DNA of 64,000 bases, from contig NZ_CP144906.1 in NCBI RefSeq assembly GCF_036699995.1, positions 3,053,001 through 3,117,000 of the forward strand, given 5' to 3'. Made by a program: the position numbers and the translations under genes. The DNA comes from Clostridium beijerinckii. Lineage in GTDB: Bacteria; Bacillota; Clostridia; Clostridiales; Clostridiaceae. Below the pieces are notes generated by a model. The model was not told where the DNA came from and ran no database searches. It saw nothing but the letters and a program-made list of their open reading frames with translations. Shown piece by piece: positions 16,768 to 27,282 of this stretch. The first letter of the stretch is position 1. Every line of letters starts with the position of its first letter.

Positions 16768-17868
16768 ATGAATTATAAAGTAGGAAAAAGTTCAAAAGGT
16801 GATTTAAATGAAGCAGTATCAGAAGCTACACTTGGGCTTAAAGCACCCAAATTAATTTTATTTTTTTCCAATGTTGAACCTTTTGAAGAATATTCTAAGA
16901 AAATTAAAGAAAAATTTCAAAACAGCATTATTATTGGCTCCACCACATTTGCAAGCTTTTGCATGGATGGAGCTTATAAAAATTCACTGATAGTTATGGG
17001 GATTGAGGATGGAATTGAATGTTATGCCGATATATTAGAAGAGGTAGATAAATATCCTCTTAAATATATAGACAGAGTAACTAAATGTGTGAATAATTTT
17101 CGTGACAAATCTAATACCATATGTTTTGAAATTTCTACTGCTTTAATAAGCTGTGAAGAATTGGTTTTATCTACATTAAATTCAGTCCTTGATGAACATA
17201 AGATTCCTCTATTTGGCGGATCTGCTGGTGACAAAGGTAAGGCTGAAAAAACAATGGTTTCTTTTAACGGCATAGTATACAACAATACATGTGCTTTTGT
17301 AATCATCAAAAATTTAAGTGGTAAAATCAGATTATACAGAGAAAATATCTATAAAAAAACTGCTCACTATTTTACTGCCACTAAAGTAGATACAAGAAAT
17401 CGTATAGTATATGAGTATGATAATAAACCAGCAGCACTTGTTATGGCACAAGCATTAAACACCTCTGTTGAAAATCTTCCCAAATATTTAGATAGTTATC
17501 CTTTAGGTAGAATTATCGGAAGTGATATGTATATTACAGCAAATCAAATGGTTACTAAAAATAATGGGATGTCATACCATGCGAAAGTATATAATAATTC
17601 AAAAATGGTTCTTTTAGAGCCTGATGATTATAAAAATGTAATTAATGAAACAATTGCTACTGTGAAAAAAGAAGTTCCAAATCCATCATTAGCTATTATG
17701 GTTAACTGTCTGGCAAGATCAATGCTTTTCGAAACAGATGGGTATTTAAATGAGTTTGCTAAAAATATGGGAAATGCTTTAGGTAACTATATAGGTTTTG
17801 CAGGTTATGGAGAACAGCTTAGAGATCAACACTTTAATCAAACAATGGTTCTTGCTGTATTTGAATAG
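16768..17868 (+). CDS. FIST-domain signal transduction protein
   Basis: Protein of about 366 residues with the FIST N domain (about 1-190; GSTTFASFCMDGAYKNSLIV, VPLF-type GGSAGDKGK) and FIST C domain (about 200-350; AALVMAQALNT, YPLGRIIGSD, CLARSMLF, FAGYGEQ). FIST proteins are intracellular sensors thought to bind small ligands such as amino acids and are often linked to chemotaxis or signalling genes. No membrane segments are seen. The ATG at 16768 has AAGGTGG before it; an in-frame GTG at 16759 is less likely. The next gene, 16 bp on, is a soluble chemoreceptor, the likely output partner. Confidence 0.9.
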   Translation: MNYKVGKSSKGDLNEAVSEATLGLKAPKLILFFSNVEPFEEYSKKIKEKFQNSIIIGSTTFASFCMDGAYKNSLIVMGIEDGIECYADILEEVDKYPLKYIDRVTKCVNNFRDKSNTICFEISTALISCEELVLSTLNSVLDEHKIPLFGGSAGDKGKAEKTMVSFNGIVYNNTCAFVIIKNLSGKIRLYRENIYKKTAHYFTATKVDTRNRIVYEYDNKPAALVMAQALNTSVENLPKYLDSYPLGRIIGSDMYITANQMVTKNNGMSYHAKVYNNSKMVLLEPDDYKNVINETIATVKKEVPNPSLAIMVNCLARSMLFETDGYLNEFAKNMGNALGNYIGFAGYGEQLRDQHFNQTMVLAVFE

Positions 17869-17884
17869 AATGAGGTAATGCGAT

Positions 17885-18868
17885 ATGAATTGGTTTAAAT
17901 TTAGAAAAAATAAAAATCAAAACGAAGAAGAAAATATTCAAAATGAACAGAATAACAAATTAAACACAGAAAAAACGTCTAATTACGATAAATATGTTAA
18001 CTATGGTATTTTACATATGGAAAAGAAATTTGGAGAATTCATGGATGAAGAAGTTAGAGTGACTCAATCCATTAAAGAAATTGACAATACATATTCAAAA
18101 ATCAATGCCATACAAAATGTAATTAACAATATAGACTCTAATTTTAATGATTTTAGCCAATATGCTAATAAAATTAATGATGTTATGAATCGTTCTGACA
18201 GTGCAGTAAACCAGGCAGATAATAAAATGGGTACGTTGGCAGATAAAATTAACGGAACATGTACTCAGCTAGATTCAATTACAGAGGCTTTTCATGAATT
18301 AGAAAATAACTCTAGAAACATTCAAAATATGTCAAATAGTATAACAGGCATAGCTAGCAATACAAATCTCCTGGCTTTAAATGCATCTATTGAAGCAGCA
18401 AGAGCTGGTGAAGCAGGTAGAGGTTTTTCTGTTGTAGCAGATGAAATTAGAAAATTATCTTTATCAACAACAGAATTAGTTAGTGGAATTGATAAAAGTG
18501 TTAAAGAATTATATGAAAGCATAGATTCTCTTAGAGAGGAAATCAGAAATTCTAAAACCGCAATTACTGATAACTATGAATATGCTCAAAATGTTCAAAA
18601 AGATTTCAAACAAGTAACTGATTGTACTATTGAAGCAAAAGAGTTTAGCCAGCATATAATTAAAGGAATTGAGCGTACAAGCTCTGAGATTAGTGGTGCA
18701 GTAACTGGTGTTGACTCTGTGACTGAGATTGTGAATTCTTTGGGTAATAAATTAGATACATTAAATTTAAGAATGAGCACAAGATCAACTATTATCTGCG
18801 ATATTATAAACTTTATGCAGCAGATTGAAAATTTGCTAGCTGATTCTATTAATGATAATGGAAAGTAA
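17885..18868 (+). CDS. Soluble methyl-accepting chemotaxis protein
   Basis: Protein of 327 residues with no transmembrane segment and no recognisable sensor domain. Residues about 80-300 are coiled-coil and include the receptor tip [37 protein letters not shown], which contacts CheA/CheW. The first 40 residues are charged and low complexity. It is much shorter than membrane receptors (500-700 residues). Being co-transcribed with the FIST gene suggests a two-protein cytoplasmic receptor, with FIST sensing and this protein signalling. A hairpin at 18927-18966 ends the transcript. Confidence 0.92.
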   Translation: MNWFKFRKNKNQNEEENIQNEQNNKLNTEKTSNYDKYVNYGILHMEKKFGEFMDEEVRVTQSIKEIDNTYSKINAIQNVINNIDSNFNDFSQYANKINDVMNRSDSAVNQADNKMGTLADKINGTCTQLDSITEAFHELENNSRNIQNMSNSITGIASNTNLLALNASIEAARAGEAGRGFSVVADEIRKLSLSTTELVSGIDKSVKELYESIDSLREEIRNSKTAITDNYEYAQNVQKDFKQVTDCTIEAKEFSQHIIKGIERTSSEISGAVTGVDSVTEIVNSLGNKLDTLNLRMSTRSTIICDIINFMQQIENLLADSINDNGK

Positions 18869-18921
18869 TTAAATATAATTTATATCATCAACAATTCTAT
18901 TATCCCTTATTTCTTGTATTA

Positions 18922-19131
18922 TATATAAAAGCTGAGATTTTCCCAATGGTACAAATCTCAGCTTTTATAAAAATTATTTAACAATATCAAGCTTCATACT
19001 ATTTGTATCTTCAAAGCCCTTTAATATGTCTCAGCCCTTATGTTTCTTATAAATTGTTAACTTTTTTTATTTTTACCTTCTTAAATTCTTAAATTTTTAA
19101 ATTGTAAAAAAGTTTTATTTAAAACAATGTT
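18922..19131. repeat. Direct repeat R1 (left of the Wadjet block), with terminator hairpin
   Basis: About 210 bp almost identical over its first 108 bp to R2 at 28032-28240 and similar afterwards. It begins with a perfect hairpin (AAAAGCTGAGATTT at 18927-18940 and its complement at 18953-18966) that can terminate the chemoreceptor transcript. It ends in a T/A-rich block shared with 36436-36514 and 41560-41636. No coding potential is seen between 18869 and 19179. Confidence 0.85.
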
Positions 19132-19179
19132 TATTCAAAAGAATATTTGTTTAAATATATGATATACTAATCTACCTTA

Positions 19180-20451
19180 TTAGATGAATTTAATATACTC
19201 ATCTATAAGTAATTCTTGATATGCAGCTCTCTGTTCTTTATTTATTGCTTCTTTAATATCCATTAATTCTTCAGATTTTAAGTTTTCTAGTATTGCTAAT
19301 CTTTTTTGGTTTATTGGTTCTAATGATTTAATTTTTTCATATATAGACCTATCATATAACATAAATTTTACTTTATCCTTATATTTTTGTTTTATTTTAT
19401 CAGCAATAAGCAAACCTTCTGGATCAAAATCACCTGCATAATAAATGGTTTTTAAATCAGCTATTTTATCAATAATAATATATGAAGATAAATTTAATTG
19501 TCCACTTGTACACATTAATGATGCTTTGCTTTTTATCTGCTTTGATACGCTACTAAAAACAGAGGGATTTTCAAAAATATAAACTTCATCATTTTCAGCT
19601 TTTATGCACTTTATCTTTAATAAATTTGATATTGAAAGCTGCAATGGTTCCTTCCATTCATTAAACAATTTTATTGGTTTTATTTCACTACCATCTTCAT
19701 CAAAGGCATTTAGACCAAAAACAGTTGTATGATTAGATATTTCGTCTTTTAAGATTCCAACATTATAATATAATTCATTTATTTCTTCTAATGCCTCTGC
19801 ACCTTTTTTATTTAAAATAAAATTTATTCCATGAATTAATAATTTCCCAGTGTAAGTATCTAAATCAAAAAAATGTGGATTTTTAGTCATTTGGGCCGCA
19901 AACACTGATATGTTCTCTTTAGAACTATATGTATAAGGAAGTTTACTTAATGAATCATTTACTAATATCAATTCATTAAGTAAGATATTAAGAGTATTAT
20001 TTTCCTTATATTCTTTATATTTTCTAATTACTGTATTATAACCTCTTGCTTTATTCTCCTCTAAATATCTAAACCAATCCTTACCTCTACCATTTTGAGA
20101 TTTATTAATTATAGTTTCAAAAAAATCATTTATACTATTTTTTTCTGTTTCTCTTAATTCCTTATTGCTTTTAAGCTCACTTCCTATAACTTTTTCCATT
20201 AATTCTATAAAAGAGTAACCTTTAAGTTTTTTTATAAAAAGTTCTTCAACCAAAGCGCATTTAATCTTTGCCTTTCCATCATAAAGCACATTTTGATCGA
20301 AATTCATAAGCACATAAGTATCTTCTTCAGACTTTGATTTTATTACAAAAGAGCCTGTTATTTTTCCATATTTCTTAAACTTATTGTAGACTTCTTTAAA
20401 AATCACTTTATACATTTTATTGCTATTTATTAAAGCCAAAGCCTCTTCCAT
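19180..20451 (-). CDS. jetD: Wadjet type II nuclease subunit JetD (DUF2399/TIGR02679)
   Basis: Protein of about 423 residues. The C-terminal DUF2399 Toprim-like nuclease domain contains YYAGDFDPEGLLIADKIKQ (about residues 336-354) with the acidic D-x-D-x-x-G core, and the upstream LMCTSGQLN block. In Wadjet, JetD is the nuclease that cuts closed circular DNA captured by the JetABC SMC motor. The ATG at 20451 follows GAGGT and overlaps the end of jetC by 4 bp or less; a TTG at 20466 is less likely. Last gene of the jetABCD operon. Confidence 0.92.
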   Translation of the reverse strand: MEEALALINSNKMYKVIFKEVYNKFKKYGKITGSFVIKSKSEEDTYVLMNFDQNVLYDGKAKIKCALVEELFIKKLKGYSFIELMEKVIGSELKSNKELRETEKNSINDFFETIINKSQNGRGKDWFRYLEENKARGYNTVIRKYKEYKENNTLNILLNELILVNDSLSKLPYTYSSKENISVFAAQMTKNPHFFDLDTYTGKLLIHGINFILNKKGAEALEEINELYYNVGILKDEISNHTTVFGLNAFDEDGSEIKPIKLFNEWKEPLQLSISNLLKIKCIKAENDEVYIFENPSVFSSVSKQIKSKASLMCTSGQLNLSSYIIIDKIADLKTIYYAGDFDPEGLLIADKIKQKYKDKVKFMLYDRSIYEKIKSLEPINQKRLAILENLKSEELMDIKEAINKEQRAAYQELLIDEYIKFI

Positions 20452-20455
20452 AATG

Positions 20456-23400
20456 CTAAACCTCAACTTCCATTGTCTTTACTTTACCATTCCAGTGATA
20501 TTTAAAAGGCAGAACTACATCCTCCCCTTGTCTTATAAGTTCATATATAGATAAACTTTTTACACTTTCATAAGTTCCCCATAATACTTGAGAGTTTAAA
20601 ACATAATCAAGCTTTAAATTTTCGATTAATGTAAACATATTACTAATGTTATCTTCGTCTACTCCTGCAAAAGCTTCATCTAAGGATATTATTCTAGGAC
20701 AATCCTTTTTATCTGCACTATTATATCTGGCATTTACTGCTGCAAAAAGCGGTACATACATTGCCATTGCTTTTTCTCCACCAGAAAGTTTAAAAAATTC
20801 ATTATCTGTTAATTCCTTTTTTCTTTCTGTTGGTTTTGAAAATGATAATTGAAATTCAAACCATTCTCTATAATCCAATACTTCCTTTATTATGGTATGA
20901 TAATTTCTGCTTAAACCATCTTTATCCACAATACGCTTCTGTCTCTTTAATTTTTCTTTAAAATGCTCAGAAACACTTTTTCTTTGCTCTTCTGTCATAA
21001 AGTGCGGTGTGCTTAGTATTTCAGTTAAATCTTTTATGTTAATTTCACCTTCATTTTCAGCCTTCTTTGGTCTCCAATTTAGATATAATTTAAAACCGCT
21101 TGATGTATCCATATTTCCCATAAGTTCATCAATTTCTTTTACCCAGCCTTTTGCCTTATGGATTTTAGCATTTATTTTACTGCTTAAGGTATTTATTAGA
21201 GTATCCTCAAATACCTCTCTTTCTTTTTCATTTATAAGTAATGCCTGCTCTTCTAATGCACTTTCAAGATAACTTATTAATTGATAAATAGATATATCCT
21301 TCTTATTAAATTTTATCTTTATATCTAATCTTGCAGATCCTTTGAAAATTTCATTTTTAGTATCATCACTTTCATCATAATTAAAAATATTTTCAAGTTT
21401 AGGATGATAATCTATAAGGTACCCTTTATTTAAATTGAAATTTTCATAGAGTAATGACTGAATATTAACATTTTCTCGTATATTATTAGAATTTTCAATA
21501 CTCCAATTAATGGACTCCTTAAACTCTAATTCACTTAATTCCTCTATGTATTTAAGATTAAGTTCATTTCTAACAATCTCTTCAAAATAATTTAACTGAG
21601 TTTTTTCTTCTAATATACTCTTTCTTTTTAGATCAATTTTTTCTTCAATAAATCCTATTGCTGTTTCTTCTCTGGCAATAAAGTCTGAAATCTCCTGTAT
21701 TTTTTCAGGATAATTCGTTATTATATTTGTTACAAGGGCATATTCTTCTTGAAGTTTACCTAAATCAAATATTTTAATTGCTTCTGTTAATCCTTGAATA
21801 TTATTTATTCTTTCATTTCTTTTATCCTTAAGCTTATATAACTCCCCATTTACATTATCTAAATTATATAATATATCTTCAATATACTCTTCAAGCTGTT
21901 TTCTTTCTTTATGTTTATAATAAATCTCTATCAATTGATTTTGTAAACTGTTTATTGTTTTTCTATAATCTGAAATCCCCTTCATTGCTTCTTCATAGCT
22001 TTTTTTATTTTTAGGGATTTTAATGCCTTCACTTTCAGTGAATAATTTTATTTTTAAACTTTTAACTTCTTCTTTTAAGCCATATATCTTCTCATTTATA
22101 TACTGAAGGTCACTTACCTCTTTATCTAAACTCTTTATATTTTCATCTATTACCTTTATGGTTTCTTTAATATCATCAGTTTTAGGGAATTCCTCTTTTT
22201 CCTTATTTAAAATAGAACTTCTTTCAATTAAGCCATCTATATTTTTAGCATATATTTCTTTTTCTTTATTTTTCTCATTTTTGTATTTCTCTAAGTTTTT
22301 TATTCTTTCTTTTCTATAATTTTCTCTTGAATTAAGACCAATATATTTTAAATTATAATCATCATTACTATAACCATTAATTATCCCAATACCAAATTCA
22401 CTGTCTTTAATATAAGTATTATTTTTATTTCCTTCATTTATTGATATGGACATCAATATACTTTTTACATCTTCTTTATATGTATTCGCAAAAACTTCAT
22501 TTTCAATATTAAAATACTCATAAATATTCTCTTCTTCACAATTTACATCACTAAAAATAATTCTATAATTTATATTTTCTAATACTTCTAAAGCTTTATT
22601 TTTAAACTCTTCTGGAACTATTAATGAAGTTAATATTCCCATATTCAAAAGACTGCCTTCTAGGCTTTTTCTCTTTGTTTCATCTAAATCATCTTTAAAA
22701 TCAATTACTTTATAGAAATCTTCATATGGAATCAAATTCTCATCTAGCTTTTCTTTAACTTTTAAAAGGTAAGCCTCATCTTCAATTACTTCCTTAGAAT
22801 TAACTAGATTATCAATTTCTTTATTTACAGTCTCTATATCTTCAAGTACCTTTTTCATATAAATTTCGCTGTTTAGCTTTAATTCATTTATTTTATTTTT
22901 TATAGTTTCTGCTATTTCGCTAATATTGTTTCTAATGTTATCACAATGACTTATTTCATAGATTTCATTTACTTGTTTATAGATTTCTATTATTTGTTCT
23001 TTACCTATACTAAGTTCCTTAAGGTTTGTTATATATTCATTAATCTTTTCAATATATTCACTTTTAACAGTAGTTAAATATTCTTTTGACTCTGAGAGTA
23101 TGTTTTCTTTAGTTTTCACAATTCCCTGCTGCTTGCTTTGTTTTTCTTCCATAAGATTTAAATCATTTGTTATATTTTCATACTTAGCAATTAAGTTATA
23201 AGAAGACCTTACTGCATTATCATATTCCTCTATGCTGGTTAAAATATTTTTAAAATCATACTCTGTATCTTTATCTAAAATACCTCTAAAATCTTCAGTA
23301 TGTTCAAAAAATGATTCGTCTCTATAATACTCTTCATCATCAAGAATTTCTTTAAAATTCTTTGTTTTTTTATACAATTCATTATCTAATTCTTTAGTTA

Positions 23401-24505
23401 CATTTTCTTTTTCTATTTTAGTTTGAAGTATTCTATTACTCTCATTTTCTTTTGTTTTTATTTCTGCTTCAATTTCTTTTAGTACTTTTTCTTCCTTTGA
23501 TATTTCATCTCTAAGAGCAAAACCTTTATTTCCTTTTAATGTTGATTCCTTAATTTTAGCTTTATTAAGCTCATTTTGCATTTCCTTTAATGTAATCTTT
23601 TGATTATATGTATCTTTCTCCTTCTCTTTTAACTCACTTTCAATTTTTTCTAATGACTTAGTAAGCTTTTCAACGTTAGTTAATTTGTTTTTATATTTAA
23701 CTGCCTTTTCGTATAATACATTTAAATTATATTTATCAAATACTTTTTTTATCTTACTTGCGCCTTCTATGCTCTTTTTAAGCTCTTCAAGTCTTAAATT
23801 TAAATTATCCATGTTATCCATGGCTTCCGCCATAGGTCTTAAATCATCATCAGATAAAGTGTTTAGAGATTCCTTTAAAATCTCATAAATTACTGTTGGC
23901 TTAAAATCCTTTGATAATTTTGGACTTCTAAGCTGAATCAATAAATTTAAAAGATCTTTGTAACTTTCAATATCAGAATATCCAAATAAATGTTCATTTA
24001 CTTTTTCCATATATTCTTTCTGGCTTGTTGTAAAGATATTTCCATTATCTAACTCATTTTGCAGCTGTTTTGATGTAAGAGGAAGCTTTTGACCTGAGAA
24101 TTTATATAATTTAAAATCAACATTTATTCTTCTTCCATCTTTTAATATAAAATACCAGGAATCTAACTGTTTGGCTTTACGTCCCCTCATTCCCATGCCT
24201 ATTGTTATGTAATTATTTGATTCAGGTTTTACAAACTCAATGTATAAATAAGAAATTCTATCTTCATCTTTTTCATCAACAAGTATGTAATTTTCTATTT
24301 TTCTTGCATTTGATCCAAAAGGGTCTAACCTTGAAGGTCTTTTATCTCCATCAAGGAGAAGAGGTATAAAACTTTGGGTAGTTACTGACTTTCCGCTTCC
24401 ATTAGTTCCTCTAAATATAATTTTGCCATTTGATAATTTAAATTCTTCATCATCATAATACCAAAAATTAAATAATCCAAATTTATTAGCTGTCCATCTC
24501 TCCAT
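20456..24505 (-). CDS. jetC: Wadjet type II SMC-like ATPase JetC (TIGR02680)
   Basis: Protein of 1349 residues of the TIGR02680 SMC/MukB-like family. Walker A is GTNGSGKS at residues 33-40, followed by PLLLDGDKRPSRLDPFGS, the family mark. Long coiled-coil arms flank a central hinge-like region (about 600-700), and the C-terminal head has the signature LSGGEKAMAMYVPL and Walker B RIISLDEAFAGVDE. The motor loops DNA and recognises small circular plasmids. Its ATG directly follows the jetB stop. Full length for the family. Confidence 0.95.
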   Translation of the reverse strand: MERWTANKFGLFNFWYYDDEEFKLSNGKIIFRGTNGSGKSVTTQSFIPLLLDGDKRPSRLDPFGSNARKIENYILVDEKDEDRISYLYIEFVKPESNNYITIGMGMRGRKAKQLDSWYFILKDGRRINVDFKLYKFSGQKLPLTSKQLQNELDNGNIFTTSQKEYMEKVNEHLFGYSDIESYKDLLNLLIQLRSPKLSKDFKPTVIYEILKESLNTLSDDDLRPMAEAMDNMDNLNLRLEELKKSIEGASKIKKVFDKYNLNVLYEKAVKYKNKLTNVEKLTKSLEKIESELKEKEKDTYNQKITLKEMQNELNKAKIKESTLKGNKGFALRDEISKEEKVLKEIEAEIKTKENESNRILQTKIEKENVTKELDNELYKKTKNFKEILDDEEYYRDESFFEHTEDFRGILDKDTEYDFKNILTSIEEYDNAVRSSYNLIAKYENITNDLNLMEEKQSKQQGIVKTKENILSESKEYLTTVKSEYIEKINEYITNLKELSIGKEQIIEIYKQVNEIYEISHCDNIRNNISEIAETIKNKINELKLNSEIYMKKVLEDIETVNKEIDNLVNSKEVIEDEAYLLKVKEKLDENLIPYEDFYKVIDFKDDLDETKRKSLEGSLLNMGILTSLIVPEEFKNKALEVLENINYRIIFSDVNCEEENIYEYFNIENEVFANTYKEDVKSILMSISINEGNKNNTYIKDSEFGIGIINGYSNDDYNLKYIGLNSRENYRKERIKNLEKYKNEKNKEKEIYAKNIDGLIERSSILNKEKEEFPKTDDIKETIKVIDENIKSLDKEVSDLQYINEKIYGLKEEVKSLKIKLFTESEGIKIPKNKKSYEEAMKGISDYRKTINSLQNQLIEIYYKHKERKQLEEYIEDILYNLDNVNGELYKLKDKRNERINNIQGLTEAIKIFDLGKLQEEYALVTNIITNYPEKIQEISDFIAREETAIGFIEEKIDLKRKSILEEKTQLNYFEEIVRNELNLKYIEELSELEFKESINWSIENSNNIRENVNIQSLLYENFNLNKGYLIDYHPKLENIFNYDESDDTKNEIFKGSARLDIKIKFNKKDISIYQLISYLESALEEQALLINEKEREVFEDTLINTLSSKINAKIHKAKGWVKEIDELMGNMDTSSGFKLYLNWRPKKAENEGEINIKDLTEILSTPHFMTEEQRKSVSEHFKEKLKRQKRIVDKDGLSRNYHTIIKEVLDYREWFEFQLSFSKPTERKKELTDNEFFKLSGGEKAMAMYVPLFAAVNARYNSADKKDCPRIISLDEAFAGVDEDNISNMFTLIENLKLDYVLNSQVLWGTYESVKSLSIYELIRQGEDVVLPFKYHWNGKVKTMEVEV

Positions 24506-25630
24506 CTATTTTTCCTCTCCATTATAATCATCAGGGTATTTACCTGTAGCTTTTACTATTAACGGCATTAATTCAACATAACCATCTTTAACATTAATTA
24601 AATAATATTCTTCCATAAATCTTTTTATAGTTCCTAAGTAGTAACTATCTAAAGCATCCCTAAAGGCCTTAGTAAAACCATGTCCATATTTCTTTTTAAC
24701 TTCTAATAATATTTTATCGAAAAGTTCTTCTTTTATAATAATTGTATCTTTCTCATTTATAATAAGCTTTCCATCTTCAAGCATATCTTTTATTTTCCTG
24801 TTAACAAATAGTGTTATTGCACTTTCTCCTTTTCCATTTGGAAAAGTGTCCCTAATTTCATTTGCATTTTTTATTACTGCCATGGCCCCATTTTTATGAA
24901 TATGAATATCCCATTCAAGATATTTTTCAAAGGTACTTTTTATAGAATTTCTATAATTTTTTATGTACTCATAATCACTACTATTTTCGTTATTATATAC
25001 TATAGGGGATAAGGTAAGCTCTCTAAAAACTCTATTTTTTCGTATAATACCTTTATCAGTACTAATTCCCTCTATTGCATCTTCTAAAAGTTCAATATAA
25101 CTTTCTGAATCAAAAATTTCTCTATTAAATCTTCTGACTACATACCTAGAAATTCCTGTACTTTCATATAATACTTCACCATTTTCACTTTTATTAAACT
25201 CTTCTTCTTCACCATCATTTTTCTTAATGATTCCAAGTTCTAAAGAAAATTTTAATACTGTTATTAAACTTTTTCTATTTTTAAATACTGTCCATTCTAT
25301 TTTTTCACCAGGATAATTATGTTCTATATATTCAGTTACATTTGATAAAATAAACTGCTCTTCTTTATTTTTATCTTCAAGATACATTAAAATAAGCAAA
25401 AAGAAAATATATTCTTTTTTATTATTAAAGCTCTGTATTCCCATCCAGCTTTTAGGTATTGCCGGAATTTTTTCAAGCTTAATAAAATCCTCTTTAATAA
25501 TCAGATTATATGAAAGATTATCATTTATAAATTCTCGATAATTATCAATATTATCTATAATATCATAATAAAGCTCACGATCTTTTTCCTTTAAAATAAT
25601 GTAGTTTTCAAGTAGCTGTGTAAATTTCAT
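24506..25630 (-). CDS. jetB: Wadjet type II subunit JetB (DUF2398/TIGR02678)
   Basis: Protein of 374 residues, TIGR02678 family, a MukE/ScpB-like winged-helix partner of the JetC ATPase. Visible family blocks are FIFLLLILMYLEDK-type text, ENGEVLYESTGISRYVVRRF and the C-terminal YGHGFTKAFRDALDSYYLG. GGAGGAAT lies before the ATG. It is 6 bp after jetA and abuts jetC, so the three are co-transcribed. Identification rests mainly on gene order plus these blocks. Confidence 0.88.
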   Translation of the reverse strand: MKFTQLLENYIILKEKDRELYYDIIDNIDNYREFINDNLSYNLIIKEDFIKLEKIPAIPKSWMGIQSFNNKKEYIFFLLILMYLEDKNKEEQFILSNVTEYIEHNYPGEKIEWTVFKNRKSLITVLKFSLELGIIKKNDGEEEEFNKSENGEVLYESTGISRYVVRRFNREIFDSESYIELLEDAIEGISTDKGIIRKNRVFRELTLSPIVYNNENSSDYEYIKNYRNSIKSTFEKYLEWDIHIHKNGAMAVIKNANEIRDTFPNGKGESAITLFVNRKIKDMLEDGKLIINEKDTIIIKEELFDKILLEVKKKYGHGFTKAFRDALDSYYLGTIKRFMEEYYLINVKDGYVELMPLIVKATGKYPDDYNGEEK

Positions 25631-25636
25631 TAAAAA

Positions 25637-27124
25637 TTATTCCTCCTTGAAAATAAGTTCATATGCAGGCATAGTTAAATCACCATCTTTGCATTTTATA
25701 AGTATGGTTTCATTTTTGTCTAAATTTTCAACCTTATAAAACTTTCCAAATTCATTTTTAACCCATTCATTATTTTTTCTATTTAAACCTAAAGACAGCC
25801 ATCTTAAAAATACTGTCCTTTCCTCTCTTGTTATACCATCTAAATCCTTAAAAGATAATTTATTGTTTTTTATTCTACTTTCAAGAATCTGCCTTTCTTT
25901 TTCCCTTTGCCTAATTACCTCAGCTGCTTTTTCTTTCTTTTCTTTAGTTTTATCTTTAACATATACCCTGCTTGCAGTTTTTTCTCTATATCTATTACTT
26001 GGCTTTACTGTTACTATTGTAGGTTTTTCTTCAAAGATGCTGCTGTTTATACTTTCAGTTTCACGATCACTTTCACATACTATATGCCTTGATGAAATAA
26101 CCCCAAATACAACAGATGACAGCTTATGTGCCTCTTCAATATCCTCACAGTTATTAAATATGTTAACTAAAGTCTTATACTCCTCTTTTCTGCTTCCACC
26201 AGAGGTTTTCATGTCAATAATTTGAAGTGCATACCTAGTGATTTTTCTGACTATTTCATTTGTATTATTAAGAAGACTATCTATCATAGAAATATTCTTT
26301 CCATCACCTATGAACCATTGCTTTATATTTATGTATCTTTCATAATTTAAATCAAATTTTTCTTCTATATTATAATTTTTATCTAAAGAAATATTGTTCT
26401 TCTCGTATTCAATTAATTTCTTTATAAGCTGCTTTACTAAATCATCATTAATATTTTGAAAAATCAGCATTATTTCAGGCACATGCATCTGTATTCCCTT
26501 GATAAAGTTTCTAATATATCGGATAAAATTTTCCTTAAATAATAAAAATTCTGTAGTCTTTAGCATCTGATCTGTTTTAGGGGAATAAAACATACTTATA
26601 TAATCCTGATAATTTTCATTTAAAGTTTTAAAATCACTATTTAAAGTATTCCACCATGAATAAATGTCTTGCTCCTCTACTAATGCAAGATTATTTATTT
26701 GTTTAAGAGTATCTTTAAATCTCTCAATTAAAGAGATTTCTAATGAACCTCTTGATATTTCATCAGCACCTTCAAGCTTAATAAGAGTTCTCTCAAGTTC
26801 AATGGTATATGGTGAAATCTGATATTTAAACTTTCTATTTTTAAATTCTTCTAAATTCTTAGCTCTTCCTGTATCTTGAATTGTCAAAAAGTTTCCCCAA
26901 AGTTCCAAAGAATCTAAATCCTGCTTTAAATTATCTAAGCTATAATCATCAAAGTCTTGAATTTCCTTAATCAGTGTATAAATATCTTCTTTATAAAGCC
27001 ATAATTTCATCTTCTCATATTGACTATATGCTATTCTTAAAATCACTCTATATCTATGTGCATTATCAGCTGTAAGATATGAAGCTTCCATAACCTTCTT
27101 TTGCGTTTTTGAACTTATCTCCAT
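25637..27124 (-). CDS. jetA: Wadjet type II subunit JetA (DUF2397/TIGR02677)
   Basis: Protein of 495 residues, TIGR02677 family, the MukF/ScpA-like kleisin of the complex. The N-terminus (ASYLTADNAHRYRVILRIAY, MKLWLYKEDIYTLI) and LDSLELWGNFLTIQDTGRAK are family blocks, and RKITRYALQIID lies in the helical middle. First gene of the operon with AGAAGGGGA before the ATG. A 17-bp palindrome overlaps a TATAAT-like box upstream (27176-27192). Confidence 0.9.
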   Translation of the reverse strand: MEISSKTQKKVMEASYLTADNAHRYRVILRIAYSQYEKMKLWLYKEDIYTLIKEIQDFDDYSLDNLKQDLDSLELWGNFLTIQDTGRAKNLEEFKNRKFKYQISPYTIELERTLIKLEGADEISRGSLEISLIERFKDTLKQINNLALVEEQDIYSWWNTLNSDFKTLNENYQDYISMFYSPKTDQMLKTTEFLLFKENFIRYIRNFIKGIQMHVPEIMLIFQNINDDLVKQLIKKLIEYEKNNISLDKNYNIEEKFDLNYERYINIKQWFIGDGKNISMIDSLLNNTNEIVRKITRYALQIIDMKTSGGSRKEEYKTLVNIFNNCEDIEEAHKLSSVVFGVISSRHIVCESDRETESINSSIFEEKPTIVTVKPSNRYREKTASRVYVKDKTKEKKEKAAEVIRQREKERQILESRIKNNKLSFKDLDGITREERTVFLRWLSLGLNRKNNEWVKNEFGKFYKVENLDKNETILIKCKDGDLTMPAYELIFKEE

Positions 27125-27175
27125 GAGATTTTCCCCTTCTCTCTTAATTATTACTTTAGCACCTTTTATAGTTCC

Positions 27176-27192
27176 TTATAATGGCATTATAA
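27176..27192 (-). promoter_or_regulatory. Palindrome over a -10-like box upstream of jetA
   Basis: TTATAATG-G-CATTATAA is a perfect 17-bp palindrome containing TATAAT on the minus strand, 52 bp before the jetA start. The -35 at 17 bp (CTGTTA) is weak. It could be an operator, but AT-rich DNA produces such symmetry by chance. Confidence 0.35.
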
Positions 27193-27282
27193 TTTTATAA
27201 AATTATTCTAACAGTTTTCTAGCATCAAGAAACTTTCATAACTATGACTAGTAAATCTACATCTTTTACTTTATTAATATTT

